NCBI GenBank assembly: GCA_001692895.1
Contig: KV748184.1
Coordinates: 1,364,001 to 1,428,000 of the forward strand
Length of the DNA: 64,000 nucleotides
Source: Cenococcum geophilum 1.58
Taxonomy: Eukaryota; Ascomycota; Dothideomycetes; Gloniales; Gloniaceae
Direction of reading: 5' to 3'
Part shown: positions 57,150 through 64,000 of the stretch, in pieces
How the letters are laid out: each line of letters begins with the position of its first letter
How positions within the stretch are numbered: the first letter of the stretch is position 1
The notes under the pieces: model-generated
Database searches by the model: none
The model's input: the letters and a program-made list of their open reading frames with translations, nothing else
What the model was told of the DNA's origin: nothing
Made by a program: the position numbers and the translations under genes

Positions 57150-58649
57150 TGCCAAAGTAATTCGCTATCCTACTTCTCTTATGTCTTGTAAAGCGATAGA
57201 CATCGTGTCTAGTGGGGTTTCGATCCCTACTAATATTCCTTATTCTATAGTGGAATCATCCTCTACCTCTAGTATAACATCTCCGAGGTCTGCTTGCTCC
57301 TAGTAAGCGGCCCTTGTTGCCTCATTGTCACGGAATGTTTCGCCTAGGTTAAATTCATCGTCCTTAATATCCAATCTATAAACTGGTTCGTTGGTTCCTC
57401 TACATCCTATAGATACTGGCTCTTATAGCTAATAGCTTACGCCGTACTTAGCGTCCTTATAAATTTAGCATGCGTTATTATAACAAAACGTAAAACTTCT
57501 AATTAAACATTCTTTTGTTCCTTGTAGCATATTGTCGTCCCTCTATACGTATATATCGTCTACCAGTCTTATACCTTTTACTATATAGTAACTCTGCCCA
57601 CTTCTACAGTCTCTAATATAATAACCCTATTTTCCGCAATTTATATAAGCTCCTTCTTTAAACCACTTCTCTTGCTATAGAGTCCGCCTAAATATCTTCT
57701 GCTATTAAGATCCCTAATTCGGCCTTTACTCCTTAGACCTTTAATTACTTAATCCTTATCCTTTAGGTTTCTATAGTTTGCTCCATTTCTTATAGGCTTC
57801 TTTGGTACTACTTAGGTCTATTAGCTCTGCGCCATACTATAGTTTTTAACTTAGCTTTTATTATTACGTACTCTACGCCTTATACAACTATAGAACTCTA
57901 TCCTAGCCTCTTTTAGCCTATTCCCTTTAGTAGATCCAATTGTTAATCTTAATTACCTAATCTATTAGTTCCCTTAGGGTATCCACATCTTTTATTAGAA
58001 TAATTACGTCCTAGACTTTAGCCTTAAGTCCCTATTTATACTATGCCATAAGCGCCCTATTATTCCACTCTACTTATATTGCTAGTGTCTAGAACTATAT
58101 TATATACTTAATTACTAAAGTTCATTGCACGAGGTTTTAGAGTTTTCTTTTTGCTGTAGTTATTTCTTCCGGGTCTCTAAACATCTGCGTAAGTTATTCT
58201 ACAAATCCTTCCTAACTTAAGAACATAAATCGCACGTCTTAGTTAGTGGTTGTTATTCCGTTTACCTATATCTCCGTAAGGTAAGGTTTAAACCACTTAA
58301 GTGCTTTTCCTAATAAGAATAGTCCTGCGTAGGCTATTCGATCCACAGGTATAGGTAACTTTGCTCCCTCCTATAAGACCTTAAAGTATATCTGCGTAAG
58401 AAATCCTTTAAGCTTTAACCTCTCTCCTATAAATCTCTTAATTAATAGTAGCTTAATCTTTACTACTCCTATCCCGTTAAGTCTTTCTTCTAATACTATA
58501 TTATTAGCTGTTAGCTAGTTAACTATTTCCTATAGCTGTCCGACCGTTACAGGTTGCTATAAATTAGTATCTACTATACTAGTATCACCTCCTGTCCTTG
58601 AAGTAGTTGCTGCCGTCGATAGCGTTATAGTAGCTGCTTTTGGTGGCAT
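57150..58649 (-). pseudogene. gag: Gag of gypsy element B (degenerate)
   Basis: ATG 58649 (MPPKAATITLSTAATTSRTG) is 45 bp inside the 5' LTR. It has the same layout as A's gag: QLQEIVNQLTANNIVLEERL, capsid core GKALKWFKPYLTEIQVNG (about 58270-58325), LMAQYKQGLKAKVQDVIIL, and a zinc knuckle YINCGKQGYYIRDC near 57590-57635 with first Cys and His altered by RIP-type changes. The C-terminal acidic stretch near 57240-57400 (DIKDDEFNLGETFRDNEATR) precedes the pol region. Gag and pol may be one frame. Confidence 0.85.
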
Positions 58650-58693
58650 GTTATTCAACTTCTTATATTAATACCGTAACTAGGTAGTAATTA

Positions 58694-59118
58694 TATAACG
58701 GAACCTTATAGCAAGAACTACGATAGGCTTATTATTGGGCTAGGTGTGTAGGAAATGCAAGTACAAAAGTTAACAACGTAATAATAACTGGTGGAGTGGT
58801 TGCCCAACAGATTAACTCTAATTATATTCTNAGAATTACTACAAGGAAGAAACTATCTAGGTAGGGACTAAGGGTCCTTAAATACACAACCGTACTCCTA
58901 TAAAATCCTTCTTATACGTAATATACGTCTTATACATAAGGTACGTAAGTTCCTCTCGTTTCTCTCGTTTAATACGTAGCACATCATATGACCTTAGTTA
59001 CCATTCCTCGTCACATAGTTCTATCGGCTCCATCCTAGACCGTGCCTAAATTAACTAACTAGCTTCTTCCGTCTCTTCTCCAAGTAGTTGTAACATTATA
59101 CTTAAAGCGTCCGTAACA
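58694..59118 (-). repeat. 5' LTR of element B
   Basis: 425 bp, on the minus strand beginning tgttacggacgc and ending ccgttata (RIP form of ccgttaca). Less mutated than the 3' copy over its right half. Confidence 0.93.
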
Positions 59119-59123
59119 ATAAA
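59119..59123. repeat. Target duplication of element B (right)
   Basis: ataaa, as at 51163-51167. Confidence 0.9.
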
Positions 59124-62100
59124 GAATAAGATCGACTCTACGAGTTAGATTAAGATATTATAGCAACATGCGGATAAAGATTAGTAATAATAATAATAGA
59201 GTTAGAGTACTTCTTAATTAATAGCGATAAGGATAGTAAAGGAACTAATTAGGGGTATCTAAACCTTAATAACGTAATAGAAGTAGAGACTAAGACCGCT
59301 ATAGAGTAAGGTTTAGTAACGGGTATTATAACACCGTTAGATACGGCATCTATCGCTTTATAAGACGGAAGAAGTAATATTTAGAGATGATTAAGCAAGC
59401 AAACGACTACTAGTACTAGCTTACTACTTAATAAAGGTAAAAAGCTAAAAGCTTAAGATTCTTAAGACAAGATAAAAGACGACTAAGATTCTTAAAAAGA
59501 GATAAGGTATGCTTAGAGACCTATAACAGATAATAACTAATAGAGTAGAGTAATAGCTTAGTTTAAGAACATATAAATAAGCTCGGGATAAGAGTTCTTA
59601 ATGGTATAAGACTCTTAAGACGAGATGAGTAAGATCTAGGACTCTTAAGATGAGATAAGGACACTAATAGAGCCTAGTTAGACTAAGGTAGGAGCTAAGC
59701 TTAAGTTAAAAGTAAGCTTAGGATTAAAGAATCTAAGGGGTTAAGAATTTGGAACGCGAATTAGGACATCTATAAGTAAGAGGTAAGGAGCTTCTTTATA
59801 GATTAGAGAATCTGCAGCGCAAACGGCGACTAGACTGGGAGATAGATATATAGACCTAAAAGACTTGCCAGGGGAACATAGTGTTCAGCCTAAAAATCGA
59901 AAAGTTAATACTAAGATTAAGAAGCACGAAGACTTTAAGGATCTACTCGCAAGACGCGACGTAAAAGAAACTATGGAAGAATTTAGAGCAAGAATTATCG
60001 CATGGCAAGAAAAGAAACTAGACATAAAATCTAGTATATTAGAACGTATAAGGGACAAAGCACTAGTATAAAGAATTACTAATAAACTGAGAATAGGTAC
60101 ACCAAGAGCTAAATAGCTTAACAAACTGGAAAATAAAGAGGATCTAGGGATTCCTACTAGGTTCGAAGAATAATATATAAAGGGCTGTTATAACGCAGCA
60201 ATAAGAAGATACTTCCTTACGGATAGACTATATATACTCCAGTAGCTATACTAAAAGTAGTATAGGCAACGATATAACGATAAGTGGGAAGATTTCTATA
60301 TATAGTTAGATGAAAAAGTTATCTAAGACTACCTAATTACAGAAAACAATAAATTATATTAAGGGAGCCTTAATTATAATATTAAAGGATCTAGAGGAAT
60401 GATTAGAGGACTGGAAAAGCGAGAAGCGCATCTTAGTACCTATAAATAAAGTTATAACGTTTAGATTAGTGCGATAAAGGTTTAAACTTAAGAATAAAGA
60501 CAAGCTAAGAGTTAACCTAAAGCACCTAGTACACTATACGCTATTATAGATTGCATATATAGACGATATATATAAAATGNANAAAAATCTAAAGAAAAAG
60601 AATTGGAAATACCCTATAAGGATATATTAGATAATAGATAAATAATAATATAGGAATGCTAAGTATATGTACGGCTAGCATCTGGCAGAAGTCTAAGAGG
60701 AAGGAAATTTAACACTTTAACTAGGAAGATTCCTTATAGAAGAATACTTAGATGGATAATAATAGTGGGAATATCTAGAAAATACCTGTTTATAGTATAT
60801 TAAAAATAAAAAGCAAATTAGGTATTGGCTAAAGAATAAGCTAAGTATAATAGGATTAAGCAGCTAATAGTTAGGAAAAGTAGAGGCCTATAGGACTAGA
60901 GGGAGCTAGTGGTAAAGCCTTAGACCCTTAAAGGAATTTAAGGACAATACCTAAATTTATGAGTTAAATAGTAAGATTAATAGTTTAAGGCACTAATAGA
61001 TAGTGGAGTAATAAGAAACCATATCTTACTAGCAGCAGTTAAAAGAATAGGGTTATTATATAGGCAGAAGGAACGTCCTTACCTATTAGTGATAATTTTA
61101 GGAGATCCGATAGCTTATAGAGGAGGCATTATTAATCTTAAAACAGGACCTATTTAGTTAACTATTAAAGGAAGATAAGTCGAGATGTCTTTTAATATAT
61201 TACTATTAGGGAATAATAAGGCAGTATTAGGAATGCCTTAGTTATAGGAGTATAATCTAAAGATTAATTGGGTTATAGGTTAGGTCGATATTAGAGATAT
61301 ATAACGCCGCAAGATGTAATAATAAGCTAAGCTAGTATAGTACTAAGTAGGAGCAACCTATAAAGAAACGGAAAAAGGGCTAAGCTATATACCAAAAAGA
61401 TACTATAGGTATAGTAAGAAACTATAGTTACCTAAGAGCGAAAAGCTGTTAGAATATGTAGTATAGGACTATAAAATAGAGTTAGAAGAAGGAATAAGTC
61501 TAAGGTTCTTTCTAATCTATAAGCTTACCGAAGAAGAAGGCAGAGCACTAAAAAAGTTTATCTAAGAAAACTTACGAAAGGGATATATTAGACTATTGCA
61601 GTTATTAGCGGGTTATCCGGTACTGTTTATACTAAAAAAGAATAGTAAACTAAGGCTATGTATCGACTATAGACAGTTAAACAGTATTACTAGAAAAGAT
61701 AGGTATCCTTTACCCTTAATTAGTAAAATCTAAGATAGGATAGGCAATGTATAAATCTTTATGAAGATAGATCTAAGATAGGCGTACTATTAGATTAGAA
61801 TTAAGGAAGGCGATAAATAAAAGGCAGCCTTTAGGTTAAAGGAAGGACTATATAAACCATTAGTTATGCAATTTGGGCTTATAAACGCACTAGCAACGTT
61901 CTAGAAGCGTATTAATAATATATTAGGAGAATATTTAGATAAATTTATTATAGTATACTTTAACGATATTATTATCTACTTAATAAGTAAGGAAGAGCAT
62001 GGAGAATACATTAAATAGGTCTTAAAGAGACTATAGGAAGAACAGATACTAGTAGCAATTAAAAAATACGAGTTCTTTACTAGGAAGACCGATTTTGTTA

Positions 62101-63642
62101 AATTTATTATTAAACTAGGCTAACTTAGTATAGATCTAAAGAAGATTAAGGCTATAGTAAATTAGTAAGAACTAGAGAATGTAACGCAATTAAGGTTATT
62201 TCTAGGGTTTTACAATTACTGCAGAAGGTTTATAGCGTAATAGTTAAAGGATATTAAACTATTTACGCGATTAACAAAGAAAGAAGAACTATAGGCATAG
62301 GAAGAGGAATAGCGAGAACTCTTTAAAAAAGTTAAAAAGTTATTTACCTAGGAGCTAGTTCTTAAGATCTATTAACCCAGACTAGAGACGGTTATAGAAA
62401 TAGATATATTAGACTTTATATTAGGAGTATATCTTATACAAAGACACCTAGACGGATGGCATCTAGTAGCATATTATAGTCGGAAGATAATACTACTAGA
62501 GTTAAACTATAACATCTATAACAAGGAGTTATTAGGTATAGTTATAGTACTAAAGAAATAAAGAGCGTTCTTATAAGGTACAGAAAAACCATTTATAGTT
62601 AAAATAGATTATAAGAACCTAACGGGGTTCCTAATAATAAAAGAACTTAACTAAAGATAGGTTAAATAGGCGGAGATGCTTATAGAATACCATTTTAAGA
62701 TTTAGTATACTAAGGGCATAGATAACACGCGAGCTAATGCGTTAAGTCGAAAGGCCGAGCTATAAAGTAATAATAAGCCATTAGGGGCTTTACTACGAAA
62801 AGACATAGATAGACTAATTAGGTACAATTATCTAAAAATTACAGTAACTTAAGAAAATGAGTTAGAAAAGATTTATAAGACACTAGAAAGCTTTTAGGTA
62901 TAAAGAATTTTAAAAGCACAGCTAGAAGATCCGCAGTTAGATATATACGAAAATTAAGAAGCGAAGTACATCCTAAGAAGTATAGCAGAGTAGTTTATAG
63001 AAGACTTCTATAAGGGACTAACTTAAGGACATAATAGAGCTATAGGCTTAGTATTAAGACTTTAGGAGGAGTATATTATTAATAGAATCTAGAGGATAGC
63101 TAGAAGAGTTACTAAAGAGTATCTAGATTATTAAAGAAATAAACTAATAAGGCATAAGCCATATAGAGGGCTATAACCTATTAAAATACTAGAGAGACTA
63201 TAGGAGGTTATATTATAGGACTTTATTATTAAGTTACTAAAGTTAAAAGACCCTATCACCGGATAAGATTATAACGCGATTTTAGTAATAGTAGATAAGC
63301 TTACAAAGTGGGGATACTTTATAGCCTATACGGAAGAAATCTTAGCGGAGGATGTTGCTAGAATCTATATTAAAGAAGTGTTTATAAGACATAGAGTACT
63401 AAGTAAAATTATATTAGATAGAGATCTAAGATTTATAGCAGTATTTTAGGAAGTATTCTTAGTAGAGTAAGGAGTTCGAGCAGTAACTTCTACCGTATAT
63501 TATCTACAGACAGACGGCTAAATGGAAAGGTTAAACTAGACGCTAGAATAGTATCTAAGGTATTATATTAATTATGCATAGAATAATTAGGTATCGCTAT
63601 TACTAGTTATATAGTTTATATATAATGCAACACTATAAAAAG
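59124..63642 (+). pseudogene. pol: Gag-pol remainder of gypsy element A
   Basis: Continues A's frame after B. It has an acidic gag end, then the linker region shared with B (one clean stretch at 59865-60071 with KETMEEFRARIIAWQEKKLD). The protease has ALIDSGVIRNHI near 60990-61025. Reverse transcriptase has [20 protein letters not shown] near 61650-61710, and a catalytic box reading YFND (61956-61967) where the first Asp of YLDD is now Asn. RNase H has YNIYNKELLGIVIVLKKQRA near 62510-62570. Integrase has HKPYRGLQPIKILERLQEVI near 63150-63210, then DKLTKWGYF and TDGQMERLNQ near 63510-63540. It is cut at 63642 by element C before the end of integrase. All stops are RIP-type. Confidence 0.88.
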
Positions 63643-63861
63643 TGTTAGGAATAAAGGTAAATGGTCACTATATAAGGCATATTGCCGTCACATATAGCAA
63701 GTTGCCGTTACGTGCGGCAAGTTGCCATCATGTGCCGCCGCGGCACTAGCGTGGTGAGGAACCTTAAGTTCCTCACCCCTTTCTTTAAGAAGAAATATAA
63801 TTAATAATTATTATACTATCTACGAACCGTAGCTACATAATATCCCCTTATAAGTCCAACA
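63643..63861 (+). repeat. Putative 5' LTR of element C (219 bp)
   Basis: Starts tgttaggaataaagg, ends ataagtccaaca, with near-inverted termini (tgttagga/tccaaca). Inside are three tandem 20-bp units of gttgccgttacgtgcggcaa type (about 63682-63745) and a perfect hairpin ggtgaggaac/gttcctcacc (about 63752-63778). It is GC-richer than A. Sequence after it, ctaattagtggttagc, lies where a primer-binding site would be but I cannot assign the tRNA. Confidence 0.6.
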
Positions 63862-64000
63862 CTAATTAGTGGTTAGCTTTACTGTTATACCATAGAGCAG
63901 CTAGGTATTCCACTAAGAAGAGACGAGCCACTATACTAGTGCTACTCGTGCTAAAGGAAGCTGTTTTTTAAGGTTAGAACTAGTCCTAAACCTTAAATAG
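63643..64000 (+). mobile_element. LTR retrotransposon C, 5' end (runs off the window)
   Basis: An LTR-like block TG...CA sits in A's integrase at 63643-63861, followed by sequence with no readable gene to the window end. Only one LTR is visible and the right side is missing, so a solo LTR cannot be excluded. Confidence 0.6.

Larger units (their letters stand above)
51168..59118 (-). mobile_element. Chromodomain gypsy retrotransposon B, full length (7951 bp)
   Basis: Two 425-bp LTRs in the same orientation (51168-51592 and 58694-59118), a perfect 5-bp target duplication ataaa, a purine tract before the 3' LTR, and gag then pol on the minus strand. A chromodomain closes the polyprotein, so this is a chromovirus-type gypsy element. 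RIP stops in every domain make it inactive. Confidence 0.93.
49428..63642 (+). mobile_element. Gypsy retrotransposon A, interrupted by B and C
   Basis: Composed of 49428-51167 (5' LTR and gag) and 59124-63642 (rest of gag and pol). The two parts join exactly at the 5-bp duplication ataaa that flanks element B. Its LTR and coding sequence are close relatives of B, in the opposite orientation. Its integrase is cut at 63642 by the LTR of element C; the 3' LTR is not in the window. Confidence 0.88.

Noticed and set aside
1-64000. tRNA or rRNA genes
   Set aside because: No cloverleaf-like or rRNA sequence was recognised by eye on either strand; a tRNA/rRNA scan would settle it.

Overview
This window is a gene-poor, AT-rich stretch of a filamentous ascomycete genome, made almost entirely of transposable elements nested inside one another and decayed by repeat-induced point mutation (RIP). 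Three things point to this. The elements are fungal types: a Mutator-like element (MULE), hAT, Plavaka-type and pogo DNA transposons, Ty1/copia and chromodomain Ty3/gypsy retrotransposons, and a DUF3435 relic. Long reading frames are broken almost only by TAA/TAG where CAA/CAG (Gln) or TGG (Trp) would be expected. Differences between paired LTRs or element ends are CA->TA or TG->TA, while CpG stays common. No intact cellular gene, rRNA, tRNA or CRISPR array was found.

Left third (1-22740). A SNF2-like ATPase pseudogene (minus, 20688-22740, plus a second piece at 13735-14879) is broken by two near-identical MULEs in opposite orientation. The complete copy is 14880-20678. The other runs off the left window edge and ends at 13725. 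The 9-bp target duplication of the complete MULE sits beside its outer end (20679) and, inverted, beside the inner end of the other copy (13726). Joining the SNF2 pieces there keeps one reading frame, so the segment between the MULEs has been inverted, or was assembled inverted. The left MULE holds a gag-only LTR retrotransposon (1502-11105, 254-bp LTRs), which holds a hAT transposon (7180-10440, 8-bp target duplication). The right MULE holds a 193-bp solo LTR (16049-16241).

Middle (22741-45427). After a 116-bp tandem repeat come a Plavaka-type transposase relic (25260-28330) followed by tandem arrays, a copia polymerase fragment with a probable 3' LTR (28850-31492), a relic of an AAA+ ATPase of the DUF7025 type (minus, 31560-32866), a pyrimidine tract, about 9 kb of degenerate frames not recognised, and a pogo/Fot1 transposase fragment (42760-44286). 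The pogo element ends at a TA inside the N-terminus of a DUF3435 gene (minus, 44576-44871). DUF3435 is the domain of Starship 'captain' recombinases. A GC-richer island that escaped RIP lies upstream of it.

Right third (45428-64000). Four LTR retrotransposons are nested: D (gypsy, minus) is interrupted at 49428 by A (gypsy, plus); A is interrupted by B, a full-length chromodomain gypsy element (minus, 51168-59118, 425-bp LTRs, 5-bp duplication ataaa), and by C (63643 onward), which is cut by the window end. The genes do not form a working pathway. Their interest lies in insertion order, the record of RIP, and the captured or disrupted host genes (SNF2, AAA+, DUF3435).
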